This document shows positions 1 through 5,898 of a DNA stretch of 10,207 bases, piece after piece; position 1 is the first letter of the stretch, and every line of letters starts with the position of its first letter. The translations under genes and the position numbers were made by a program. The notes beneath the pieces are model-generated. The model worked only from the letters and a program-made list of their open reading frames with translations. It was not told where the DNA came from and made no database searches. This DNA comes from an uncultured Amaricoccus sp. (GTDB lineage Bacteria > Pseudomonadota > Alphaproteobacteria > Rhodobacterales > Rhodobacteraceae): the NCBI RefSeq assembly GCF_937858865.1, contig NZ_CALLYO010000553.1, positions 1-10,207 of the forward strand, written 5' to 3'.

Positions 1-1
1 C

Positions 2-73
2 GAGCTCGACTACCATCGCGGCGATGATGCCATCCTCAAAGCGGTCCGCCACACTGCTTCAGCAGCCTGCTAG
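2..73 (+). CDS. possible C-terminal tail of a truncated gene
   Basis: A reading frame open from the left edge ends at TAG (71-73) and encodes about 23 residues (ELDYHRGDDAILKAVRHTAS, then AAC). Its stop overlaps the stop of the opposite-strand oxidoreductase in a shared CTAG, a common arrangement for tightly packed convergent genes. The first half has the G/C-rich third positions of the neighbours; the last few codons (ACT GCT TCA GCA) do not. I do not recognise the family. With so few codons this could be chance, so the call is weak and rests mainly on the CTAG overlap. Confidence 0.3.
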   Translation, partial: ELDYHRGDDAILKAVRHTASAAC

Positions 74-1194
74 AGGTCGGCCGGGCGCACCCATCGGCCT
101 TCGCCGGCGGAGCGGACGAAGCCGTGTACCACCTGCTCGATCTTCAGGCCCTCGGCGAAGTCGATGGCGCGGGTCGGGCGGCCGGTCGTCGCCTTCAGGA
201 GCTCGGCGAGCTCGATGACCTTGACCTCGTTGAAGCCGAGGCCGTGGCCGGGCGCCGGGCAGAAGCGGGCATAGTCGGCATGCGCCGGACCGGAGAGGAT
301 GCGGCGGAAGCCGCGCGTCCCGACCGGCCCCTCGGCGAGATAGAGGTTGAGCTCGTTCATCCGCTCGTTGTCGAGCCAGAGCGCCCCGTGCGAGCCGTAG
401 ACCTCGACGCGGAGCCCGTTCTTCCGCCCGTGCGCGACCCGGCTCGAAGCGAGCGTCCCGCGCGCGCCGCTCGCGAAGCGGACGAGGGCGTGGGCGACGT
501 CGTCGTTCTCGACCGCCGCCGTGCCGCCGCCCGGCAGCGGCCGCTCGACATGCACCGTGTCGACGACCGCGGTCAGCGCCTCGATCTCGCCCATGAGCAT
601 GCGGGCGAGCGAGACGAGATGCACGGTCAGATCGCCGAGCGTGCCGAGGCCGGCGTCCTGCGCGCGCAGCCGCCAGGACCAGGGCAGCGCCGGGTCGGCC
701 ATATAGTCCTCGTCCACGCTGCCGCGGAAGTCGAAGGGCGTGCCGATCGCCCCCGCCTCGATCAGCCGCCGCGCCTCGACGAGCGCCGGGTTCTGCAGGT
801 AGGCGTAGCCGAGCGCTGCCACCCGGCCGCTGCGGGCGGCGGCTTCGGCCATGGCGCGGGCGTCCTCGAGGTCGAGCGCCATCGGCTTCTCGCACCAGAC
901 GTGCTTGCCGGCCTCGAGCGCCGCCACCGCCATCTCGCGGTGGAGCCCGTTCGGCGAGGTGATCGAGACGAGTTCGACCGTCGGGTCGGCGACGATCTCG
1001 CGCCAGTCCGTCGTCGCGCGCGCGAAGCCGAAGTCGCGGGCGCAGGCGGCGGCATGGCCGGCGTCGACGTCGCAGAGCACTACCCGCGCGATCTCCGGGA
1101 CGTCGCCGAAGACGGCGCGCACGGCGCCATAGGCCATCGCGTGGCACTTGCCCATGAAGCCCGTGCCGATCAGCCCGACGCCGATGCGCTCCAT
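70..1194 (-). CDS. Gfo/Idh/MocA family NAD(P)-dependent oxidoreductase
   Basis: A 374-residue protein of the usual length for this cytosolic sugar or cyclitol dehydrogenase family. The N-terminus has a Rossmann dinucleotide fold with the glycine motif GLIGTGFMG (residues 7-15) and an acidic residue after strand 2 (CDVD, about 41-44). The family signature CEKPMALD places the catalytic-type lysine at K103. The C-terminal half has the usual substrate-side acid and histidine in GTLGDLTVH (D188, H192). The ATG at 1194 is preceded by GGAG with a 5-nt gap, and the Rossmann motif follows at once, so the start is secure. The gene is transcribed away from tRNA-Trp, and the stop overlaps a possible convergent frame at the left edge. 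No sugar-uptake or isomerase partner is visible, so the substrate cannot be named. Members include inositol dehydrogenases and glucose-fructose oxidoreductases. Confidence 0.9.
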   Translation of the reverse strand: MERIGVGLIGTGFMGKCHAMAYGAVRAVFGDVPEIARVVLCDVDAGHAAACARDFGFARATTDWREIVADPTVELVSITSPNGLHREMAVAALEAGKHVWCEKPMALDLEDARAMAEAAARSGRVAALGYAYLQNPALVEARRLIEAGAIGTPFDFRGSVDEDYMADPALPWSWRLRAQDAGLGTLGDLTVHLVSLARMLMGEIEALTAVVDTVHVERPLPGGGTAAVENDDVAHALVRFASGARGTLASSRVAHGRKNGLRVEVYGSHGALWLDNERMNELNLYLAEGPVGTRGFRRILSGPAHADYARFCPAPGHGLGFNEVKVIELAELLKATTGRPTRAIDFAEGLKIEQVVHGFVRSAGEGRWVRPADL

Positions 1195-1360
1195 CCCCGC
1201 TCCGTCCCCTGCGTGAAGGCGCGTGGCTCTTCGCGGAGCCCGCGCATGCCGATGATCCCGAGATCCTGCCGTCGCAGAAAGGCCGCGACCTGTAAAGCGC
1301 CTGCTCGCCTGTCCGGATGTGGTGGAGGCCGGCCTCGTCGCGTTGGCAGGTGAGGGCGGA

Positions 1361-1390
1361 TTGACTCCCTTCCGAGCGCACCGATATAGA
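1361..1390 (+). promoter_or_regulatory. sigma-70-type promoter of tRNA-Trp
   Basis: TTGACT (1361-1366) and TATAGA (1385-1390) are separated by 18 nt, placing transcription start near 1397, about 10 nt before the mature tRNA. A small odd palindrome GACGCTGCGTC (1391-1401) covers the start region. The discriminator is GC-rich, as expected for stringently controlled stable-RNA promoters; that regulation is an inference. Confidence 0.7.
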
Positions 1391-1406
1391 GACGCTGCGT
1401 CGCCTT

Positions 1407-1482
1407 AGGGGTGTAGCTCAGTCGGTAGAGCATCGGTCTCCAAAACCGAGGGTCGTAGGTTCGAGTCCTATCGCCCCTGCCA
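1407..1482 (+). tRNA. tRNA-Trp (anticodon CCA)
   Basis: A complete 76-nt cloverleaf. The acceptor stem AGGGGTG/CGCCCCT has seven pairs, including one U-G. The D arm is GCTC/GAGC and the anticodon stem is TCGGT/ACCGA with loop CTCCAAA, giving anticodon CCA (1440-1442). The T arm is GTAGG-TTCGAGT-CCTAT, the discriminator is G, and the 3' CCA is encoded. It reads UGG codons. In many bacteria this gene sits directly before secE; here a transporter and a VOC gene lie between them. Confidence 0.98.
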
Positions 1483-1527
1483 GCACGCAATCCAATTCCC
1501 TGCCGAGGGTCTGCCGCATCCGTACGG

Positions 1528-1550
1528 GCCCGCACAGTGCGGGCTTTCCT
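1528..1550 (+). terminator. intrinsic terminator after tRNA-Trp
   Basis: A 7-bp GC-rich hairpin GCCCGCA-CAG-TGCGGGC (1528-1544) is followed by TTTCCTT. It lies 45 nt after the tRNA and is the expected end of a monocistronic tRNA transcript. On the opposite strand the hairpin lacks a T tract, so it mainly serves the + strand. Confidence 0.75.
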
Positions 1551-1568
1551 TAATGAGCTGAAAAGACA

Positions 1569-1597
1569 CGATAAAGAGGTGGGCGCTAACCACTTCT
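1569..1597 (-). terminator. weak candidate terminator after the MFS gene
   Basis: Read on the minus strand, an imperfect hairpin GAAGTGG-(7 nt)-CCACCTC with one A-C mismatch (1596 down to 1576) is followed by TTTATCG. It begins about 11 nt after the MFS stop codon. The stem is short and the T tract poor, so this is tentative. Confidence 0.35.
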
Positions 1598-1606
1598 CAA
1601 CGAAGG

Positions 1607-2992
1607 TTAACCCCCAGGAGGCCAGCGGGCGGTGGCCCGGCGCGAGATGCGGAGCGTGCTCGCGATTCCGGCGAAGAGCGCGAAGGCGGTGGCGAGGCCG
1701 AGGCTGACGGGCTCGGCCGATCCCGGCAGGAAATGGAAGACGAGCGCGACGATGGTGGCCCCCGAGGTCATGCCGAGGAGGCGGGCGGTCGCCAGCATGC
1801 CGCCGGCCGCGCCCGAGCGGGTGCGCGGCGCGGCGGCGAGCATGGTGCGGTTGTTGGGCGCCTGGAAGAAGCCGAAGCCGAGGCCGCAGAGCGCCATCCG
1901 CCAGGCGATGTCGAGCGCGCCTGCGTCGGGCGGGAGGACGCCGAGCAGGGCGAGCCCGATGGCCAGCAGCAGCATCCCGAAGCCGCCGAGCAGGCCCGCC
2001 GACATCCGGTCGGAGAGCCGCCCGGCGAGCGGCGCGACGAGACCGAGGGCGACCGGCCAGGGGGTCATCAGCAGGCCCGTCTCCACCTGGTCGCGGCCGA
2101 GCACGCTCTGGAAATAGAAGGGCAGGGCGACGAAGGCGATGATGAAGGCGACGAAGGCGCAGACCGAGGCTCCGACCGACAGGGCGAAGACCGGGTTCCT
2201 GAGCAGGTCGATCGGAACGAGCGGCGCCGGCACCCCGCTGTTGCGCCGGACGAGCACCGCCCCGGCCGCGACCGCCGCGAGCAGCGCTGGTGGCGCGAGC
2301 CGGCCCGCGCCGTCGCGGGCGAGCGCGTCCGCGCCGATGAAGAAGAGGCCGAACATGACCGGGCCGAGCAGGACGCTCAGCCGGTCGAGCGGCCGGCTCG
2401 AGGTCTCCGAGCGCGGCAGGTAGCGCAGCGCCAGCCAGGTGTTGAGCAGGCCGAAGGGCACGTTGATCGCGAAGAGCCACGGCCAGGGGCCGATGGCGAG
2501 GACGGCCGAGGCGAGCGAGGGGGCGACGGCGGCGGCGATCGAGACGACGAGACCGTTGAGGCCGACGCCGCGCCCGAGCATCGCGTCCGGGTAGGTGTGA
2601 CGCACCAGCGCGCCGTTCATGCTCATCACCGCCGAGCCGCCGAGCCCCTGCAGCACCCGCGCGGCGACGAGGAGCGGCAGGCTGCCGGCGAGCGCGCAGG
2701 CGAGCGAGCCGAGGGTGAAGACGACGATGCCGACCTGGTAGACGCGGCGGTAGCCGACCCGCTCGCCGAGCGCCGCGATCGGCAGCAGCGTCGCGAGGAT
2801 CACGAGCTGGTAGGCGTTGACGATCCAGACCGCCGCCGAGGGCGAGACGCCGAGCTCGCGCGCGATGGAGGGCAGCGCGACGTTCACCACCGTGCCGTCG
2901 AGCACCGCCATGGTGATGCCGATAGAGATCGCGAGAATGGCGAAGTAGCGGCGCGGGACGGGCAGGCCGTCGGGGTGGATCTCGTCGGTCAT
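1607..2992 (-). CDS. MFS transporter, DHA2 (EmrB/QacA-like) multidrug efflux family
   Basis: A 461-residue inner-membrane protein. I count 14 hydrophobic segments, the DHA2 topology, starting near residues 17, 54, 84, 104, 142, 168, 205, 232, 266, 301, 330, 363, 397 and 431. The first helix carries the DHA2 hallmark LDGTVVNVALP. The loop between helices 2 and 3 has the motif A equivalent GERVGYRRVY, and a second copy (GRLSDRM) follows later. The helix 5 antiporter motif C, usually GxxxGPxxGG, is degenerate here (AAAVAPSLASAVL): its glycines are alanine or serine. Such proteins export drugs or other amphiphiles with proton antiport; the substrate is unknown. The ATG at 2992 follows AAGGA about 6 nt upstream on the minus strand. 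It is divergent from the VOC gene with a 158-bp gap that probably holds a shared control region. Confidence 0.9.
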   Translation of the reverse strand: MTDEIHPDGLPVPRRYFAILAISIGITMAVLDGTVVNVALPSIARELGVSPSAAVWIVNAYQLVILATLLPIAALGERVGYRRVYQVGIVVFTLGSLACALAGSLPLLVAARVLQGLGGSAVMSMNGALVRHTYPDAMLGRGVGLNGLVVSIAAAVAPSLASAVLAIGPWPWLFAINVPFGLLNTWLALRYLPRSETSSRPLDRLSVLLGPVMFGLFFIGADALARDGAGRLAPPALLAAVAAGAVLVRRNSGVPAPLVPIDLLRNPVFALSVGASVCAFVAFIIAFVALPFYFQSVLGRDQVETGLLMTPWPVALGLVAPLAGRLSDRMSAGLLGGFGMLLLAIGLALLGVLPPDAGALDIAWRMALCGLGFGFFQAPNNRTMLAAAPRTRSGAAGGMLATARLLGMTSGATIVALVFHFLPGSAEPVSLGLATAFALFAGIASTLRISRRATARWPPGG

Positions 2993-3013
2993 GGCATCCT
3001 TCTCGCGCCGGCG

Positions 3014-3041
3014 ACGATGCGGCGCGCCGGCACGACGTCAA
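3014..3041 (-). promoter_or_regulatory. candidate promoter of the MFS gene
   Basis: On the minus strand TTGACG (3041-3036) and CATCGT (3019-3014) are 16 nt apart, about 20 nt before the start codon. The -35 box is good and the -10 box poor, so this is a tentative call based on position and spacing. Confidence 0.3.
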
Positions 3042-3080
3042 GGGCTCTGGGCGCATTTTCGCGCCTTGCCGGCGCGGTGG

Positions 3081-3114
3081 TTGACTCCCGCAGCGGAGTT
3101 ACGTTGATATCAAC
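3081..3114 (+). promoter_or_regulatory. VOC-gene promoter overlapped by a palindromic operator-like site
   Basis: TTGACT (3081-3086) and TTGATA (3104-3109) are 17 nt apart and point to the VOC gene. The -10 box lies inside a perfect 12-bp palindrome, GTTGATATCAAC (3103-3114). The spacer holds a second dyad, ACTCC(3084-3088)/GGAGT(3095-3099). Dyads over a promoter suggest a repressor of the winged-helix or TetR kind, but no regulator gene is in the window. The same site could also affect the divergent MFS gene. Confidence 0.5.
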
Positions 3115-3150
3115 TCAATTGTACCGGGCATCGGAGGAGAGGAGACGCCG

Positions 3151-3597
3151 ATGAAGATCGTGACGAGCCTGAGCTTCCAGGGGCAGTGCCGCGAGGCCTT
3201 CGAGTTCTATGCCGAGGTCCTCGGCGGCCGGATTACCGCGGCCATGCCCTATGGCGACGCGCCGCCCGACATGCCCGTCGACCGCGAGAAGTACAAGGAC
3301 TGGCTGATGCACTGCTGGCTGGAGGTGGGCGACCAGGCGCTGATGGGCGCCGACATGGACGTCGGATGGGCACCGAACGTCGACAAGCCCAAGAACGGCT
3401 TCGACGTCACGCTCCACACCGGGGATCAGGCCGAGGCGCAGCGCTGGTTCGACCGGCTGGCCGAGGGCGGAAAGGTGGCGATGCCGTTCGGCGAGACCTT
3501 CTGGTCGCCCGGCTTCGGCGCGCTCGTCGACCGGTTCGGCGTGCCCTGGATGATCAACGTCATCCCCTCGCCCGACTGGAAGCCGGCCGCGGGCTGA
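3151..3597 (+). CDS. VOC superfamily protein, PhnB-like (glyoxalase/dioxygenase fold)
   Basis: A 148-residue single-domain protein of usual length. It has the paired beta-alpha-beta-beta-beta layout of the PhnB/3-demethylubiquinone-methyltransferase-like branch. Recognisable family positions are F9-x-G11-x-C13-x-EAFEFYAEVLGG (to residue 26), MPYGDAPPDMP (32-42), GADMD (66-70), and the C-terminal signature MPFGETFWSPGFGALVDRFGVPWMIN (111-136). Many members of this branch lack the metal ligands of true glyoxalases, and their reactions are mostly unknown. The name PhnB does not imply phosphonate use, and no phn genes are present. The ATG at 3151 has a strong purine-rich site, with GGAGG at 3133 and GGAG at 3141, the latter 6 nt before the start. 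It is probably monocistronic, ending 83 nt before secE. Confidence 0.9.
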   Translation: MKIVTSLSFQGQCREAFEFYAEVLGGRITAAMPYGDAPPDMPVDREKYKDWLMHCWLEVGDQALMGADMDVGWAPNVDKPKNGFDVTLHTGDQAEAQRWFDRLAEGGKVAMPFGETFWSPGFGALVDRFGVPWMINVIPSPDWKPAAG

Positions 3598-3626
3598 ACC
3601 CGAGGGCGAACCCGGGGCCGCGGGGC

Positions 3627-3654
3627 TTGCAAAGGCCGGGCGGCTGGCTTAGGT
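3627..3654 (+). promoter_or_regulatory. candidate promoter of the secE-nusG operon
   Basis: TTGCAA (3627-3632) and TTAGGT (3649-3654) are 16 nt apart and end 26 nt before the secE start. It is the best match in the 83-bp gap after the VOC gene. No strong terminator is seen between the VOC gene and secE, so read-through is also possible. Confidence 0.45.
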
Positions 3655-3680
3655 GCAGCCGTCCGACGGAGAGAGTGACG

Positions 3681-3878
3681 ATGGCCCGCACCAACCCCCT
3701 GCAGTTCATCCAGCAGGTCCGCGCCGAGGTCGCCAAGGTGATCTGGCCGACGCGGCGGGAGACGGGGCTCACCACGGTCATGGTGATGATCATGGCGGCG
3801 CTCTTCGCCTTCTTCTTCTTCACCGTCGACCTGCTCATTCGCTTCGGGCTCGAGACGATCCTCCGAATGAGCTCTTGA
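3681..3878 (+). CDS. secE: preprotein translocase subunit SecE
   Basis: A 65-residue protein of the short, single-span SecE type found outside enterics. SecE clamps SecY in the inner-membrane SecYEG channel. The amphipathic cytoplasmic helix and hinge carry the family core QFIQQVRAEVAKVIWPTRRET (residues 8-28), with the conserved lysine, tryptophan-proline and arginine-glutamate positions. One membrane helix follows at about 30-53 (TTVMVMIMAALFAFFFFTVD). The ATG at 3681 is preceded by GGAG with a 9-nt gap. It heads the classic secE-nusG-rpl-rpo cluster; nusG starts 148 nt downstream. Confidence 0.95.
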   Translation: MARTNPLQFIQQVRAEVAKVIWPTRRETGLTTVMVMIMAALFAFFFFTVDLLIRFGLETILRMSS

Positions 3879-3925
3879 AGCCGCGCGCCCGCGGCGTTAA
3901 GGGGGCGCTTCCCGACCGGCCGGCT

Positions 3926-3960
3926 GGCGCGCTGCGATTCGTCGCGCGCCGCTTTGCCTT
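3926..3960 (+). terminator. terminator-like hairpin in the secE-nusG spacer
   Basis: GGCGCGC (3926-3932) pairs perfectly with GCGCGCC (3944-3950), with a few more pairs inside the 11-nt loop. The pyrimidine-rich GCTTTGCCTT follows. It resembles a leaky terminator that would set secE output relative to nusG. The T tract is interrupted, so full termination is unlikely. A second hairpin, GCCGCG-CGCC-CGCGGC (3880-3895), sits just after the secE stop, and GGGCGG/CCGCCC (3980-3985/3998-4003) lies just before the nusG ribosome site. Confidence 0.4.
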
Positions 3961-4026
3961 GCCGGGGCGGAACAGCAGAGGGCGGGCGGCGAGCGCACCG
4001 CCCCCGAGTTGAGGTTACGGACTGAC

Positions 4027-4560
4027 ATGGCGATGCGCTGGTATTCGGTGAGCGTGCTCTCGAACTTCGAGAAGAAGGTCGCCGAGGCGATCAGGGACGC
4101 CGCCGCGCAGCAGGGGCTCACCGAGGAGATCGCCGAGGTCATGGTGCCGACCGAGGAGGTCATCGAGATCCGCCGCGGCAAGAAGGTGCAGACCGAGAAG
4201 CGCTTCATGCCCGGCTACGTGCTGGTGAAGATGGAGCTCTCCGACCGCACCTATCACCTGATCAACTCGATCAACCGGGTGACCGGCTTCCTCGGGCCGC
4301 AGGGCAAGCCCTCGCCGATGAAGGACGACGAGGTCGCGCACATCCTCAACCGCGTGGTCGAGGGGCAGGAGCGGCCGCGCTCGATCATCACCTTCCAGAC
4401 CGGCGAGCAGGTCAACGTCACCGACGGGCCGTTCGAGGGTTTCTCGGGGATGGTCGAGGAGGTCGATCAGTCGAACAACCGGCTCAAGGTGTCGGTGTCG
4501 ATCTTCGGCCGGGCGACCCCGGTCGAGCTGGAATTCGCCCAGGTCGCCAAGGCGTCCTGA
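4027..4560 (+). CDS. nusG: transcription termination/antitermination factor NusG
   Basis: A 177-residue protein, normal for the family. The NGN domain binds the RNA polymerase clamp and begins MRWYSVSVLSNFEKKVAE. The middle holds EEVIEIRRGKKVQTEKRFMP-GYVLV and the conserved HLINSINRVTGFLG (77-90). The C-terminal KOW domain (about 126-172) shows GEQVNVTDGPFEGFSGMVEE and RLKVSVSIFGR; it contacts Rho, NusE/S10 and the ribosome. I chose ATG 4027 because the product then begins MAxRWY as in relatives and GAGG (4011-4014) lies 12 nt upstream. ATG 4033 is possible, and TTG 4009 would overlap the ribosome site. It is followed by a palindromic repeat array rather than directly by rplK. Confidence 0.96.
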   Translation: MAMRWYSVSVLSNFEKKVAEAIRDAAAQQGLTEEIAEVMVPTEEVIEIRRGKKVQTEKRFMPGYVLVKMELSDRTYHLINSINRVTGFLGPQGKPSPMKDDEVAHILNRVVEGQERPRSIITFQTGEQVNVTDGPFEGFSGMVEEVDQSNNRLKVSVSIFGRATPVELEFAQVAKAS

Positions 4561-4572
4561 CGCGGGTCTGAA

Positions 4573-4670
4573 TGGTCCGATGTCCAAGGACATCGGACCA
4601 GTGTGAGTGGGCCGATATCCCAAGGATATCGGACCAGTGTGAGTGGGCCGATATCCAAGGATATCGGACC
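4573..4670. repeat. tandem array of three palindromic repeats between nusG and rplK
   Basis: Unit 1 (4573-4600) is a perfect 13-bp inverted repeat, TGGTCCGATGTCC and its complement around AA. Unit 2 (4609-4635) and unit 3 (4645-4670) have arms GGGCCGATATCC and GGATATCGGACC, with one G/A mismatch near the base and loops CAA and AA. The units are joined by the same 9-nt linker AGTGTGAGT, giving periods of 35 and 36 bp. Unit 1 differs from the others by GATGTCC/GGACATC versus GATATCC/GGATATC, a paired change that keeps the stem. In RNA these would be three adjacent strong hairpins without a T tract. They resemble REP-type dispersed elements; whether copies exist elsewhere in the genome cannot be seen here. 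Confidence 0.9.
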
Positions 4671-4766
4671 GTGGTGGGAGGCGAGGGCGGCGCGCCGTCC
4701 GGACCGCACCACCCCATGTAGCGCCCGAGGGTCGCGACCCGAGGGCATGGAGAGAAGGAGGCCATC
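4671..4766 (+). promoter_or_regulatory. structured rplK leader, possible L1 control region
   Basis: The 96 nt before rplK contain possible long-range pairing GTGGTG (4671-4676)/CACCAC (4707-4712), alternative GCGG (4687-4690)/CCGC (4704-4707) pairing, and a perfect palindrome GGGTCGCGACCC (4729-4740) inside two direct copies of CCCGAGGG (4724 and 4738). The ribosome site AAGGAGG (4755-4761) is 5 nt before the ATG. In E. coli, L1 represses this operon by binding the L11 leader. I cannot show the L1 rRNA mimic here, so the role is inferred from position. Confidence 0.35.
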
Positions 4767-5195
4767 ATGGCCAAGAAGGTAGCGGGGCAGCTGAAGCTGC
4801 AGGTCCCCGCCGGAAAGGCGAACCCCTCGCCGCCCGTCGGGCCGGCGCTGGGTCAGCGCGGCATCAACATCATGGAGTTCTGCAAGGCGTTCAACGCCCG
4901 GACCCAGGAGATGGAGGTCGGCCAGCCGACGCCCGTCATCATCACCTACTTCACCGACAAGTCCTTCACCATGGAGATCAAGACGCCGCCGGCGTCCTAC
5001 CTCCTGAAGAAGGCGGCGAAGCTCACCTCGGCCTCGAAGACCCCCGGCAAGACGGTGGCGGGCTCGGTGACGCTCGCCCAGGTGCGCGAGATCGCCGAGG
5101 CGAAGATGAAGGACCTGAACGCGGGCGACGTCGAGGCCGCGATGCAGATCATCGCCGGCTCCGCCCGCTCGATGGGCATCGAGGTGAAGGGGTAA
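4767..5195 (+). CDS. rplK: 50S ribosomal protein L11
   Basis: A 142-residue protein of standard length. It forms the GTPase-associated centre with 23S rRNA helices 43/44 and is needed for factor function and the stringent response through RelA-type enzymes. The N-terminal domain has the conserved proline-rich stretch [20 protein letters not shown] (19-38), the thiostrepton-contact region. The C-terminal rRNA-binding domain ends with the signature [20 protein letters not shown] (about 115-134) and RSMGIEV. The start has an ideal AAGGAGG site. rplA follows after 4 nt, so the two are cotranscribed and probably translationally coupled. Confidence 0.97.
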   Translation: MAKKVAGQLKLQVPAGKANPSPPVGPALGQRGINIMEFCKAFNARTQEMEVGQPTPVIITYFTDKSFTMEIKTPPASYLLKKAAKLTSASKTPGKTVAGSVTLAQVREIAEAKMKDLNAGDVEAAMQIIAGSARSMGIEVKG

Positions 5196-5199
5196 GCCG

Positions 5200-5898
5200 A
5201 TGGCCAAGGTAGCAAAGCGCACCGCCGCGGCGCGGAAGGCCTTCGAGGGCAAGGCGGATCTCACGGTCGCCGACGCCGTCGCGCTGGTCAAGGCGAACGC
5301 CACGGCGAAGTTCGATGAGACGCTCGAGATCGCGATGAACCTGGGCGTCGACCCGCGTCACGCCGACCAGATGGTGCGCGGCGTCGTCAACCTGCCGAAC
5401 GGCACCGGCAAGACGGTGCGGGTCGCGGTCTTCGCCCGCGGCGCCAAGGCCGACGAGGCGCAGGCGGCGGGGGCGGACATCGTCGGCGCCGAGGACCTGA
5501 TGGAGACGATCCAGGGCGGCAAGATCGAGTTTGACCGCTGCATCGCCACGCCGGACATGATGCCGATCGTCGGGCGGCTGGGAAAGATCCTCGGGCCGAG
5601 GAACCTGATGCCGAACCCCAAGGTCGGCACGGTGACGATGGACGTGGCCCAGGCGGTGAAGAACGCCAAGGGCGGCGAGGTGCAGTTCAAGGTCGAGAAG
5701 GCGGGCGTCATCCACGGCGGCGTCGGCAAGGCCTCCTTCGAACCCTCCGCGCTGGTCGAGAACGTGAAGGCCTTCGTGCAGGCGGTGAACCGGGCCAAAC
5801 CGTCGGGTGCCAAGGGCACCTACCTGAAGAAGATTTCGCTCAGCTCCACCATGGGGCCGGGCGTGACCGTCGACATCGCCAGCGCGGTGGCCGACTGA
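5200..5898 (+). CDS. rplA: 50S ribosomal protein L1
   Basis: A 232-residue protein of normal length. It forms the mobile L1 stalk next to the E site and, in characterised bacteria, represses its own mRNA. Domain I is interrupted by domain II, as usual. The L1 signature [20 protein letters not shown] is at 125-144, and the conserved rRNA-contact region [12 protein letters not shown] is at 211-222. Its ribosome site AAGGGG (5187-5192) lies within the end of rplK, which fits translational coupling. A long structured spacer separates it from rplJ. Confidence 0.97.
   Translation: MAKVAKRTAAARKAFEGKADLTVADAVALVKANATAKFDETLEIAMNLGVDPRHADQMVRGVVNLPNGTGKTVRVAVFARGAKADEAQAAGADIVGAEDLMETIQGGKIEFDRCIATPDMMPIVGRLGKILGPRNLMPNPKVGTVTMDVAQAVKNAKGGEVQFKVEKAGVIHGGVGKASFEPSALVENVKAFVQAVNRAKPSGAKGTYLKKISLSSTMGPGVTVDIASAVAD

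Noticed and set aside
1221..1243. Hairpin (GGCTC/GAGCC with GCG/CGC extension) upstream of the oxidoreductase
   Set aside because: Short, with a bulge, and no T tract or link to a ribosome site; in DNA this GC-rich it may be chance.
124..1353. 409-codon plus-strand frame opposite the oxidoreductase
   Set aside because: No recognisable domain. The minus strand encodes a complete Gfo/Idh/MocA protein with all key motifs.
1170..3056. 628-codon minus-strand frame spanning the MFS gene and tRNA-Trp
   Set aside because: It runs through the tRNA and is arginine/alanine/proline-rich. The MFS protein in another frame has 14 clear membrane segments.
1733..3154. 473-codon plus-strand frame opposite the MFS gene
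   Set aside because: The product is a charged Arg/Glu/Asp low-complexity sequence, a shadow of the MFS gene.
4573..4670. CRISPR-like array
   Set aside because: Only three units, separated by identical 9-nt linkers rather than unique spacers of about 30 nt, and each unit is itself a full palindrome.
4467..5303. Minus-strand frame with a repeated peptide (DIGPLTLVR-type) over the palindrome array
   Set aside because: The peptide repeat is just the translation of the palindromic DNA repeats, and the frame is antisense to nusG and rplK.
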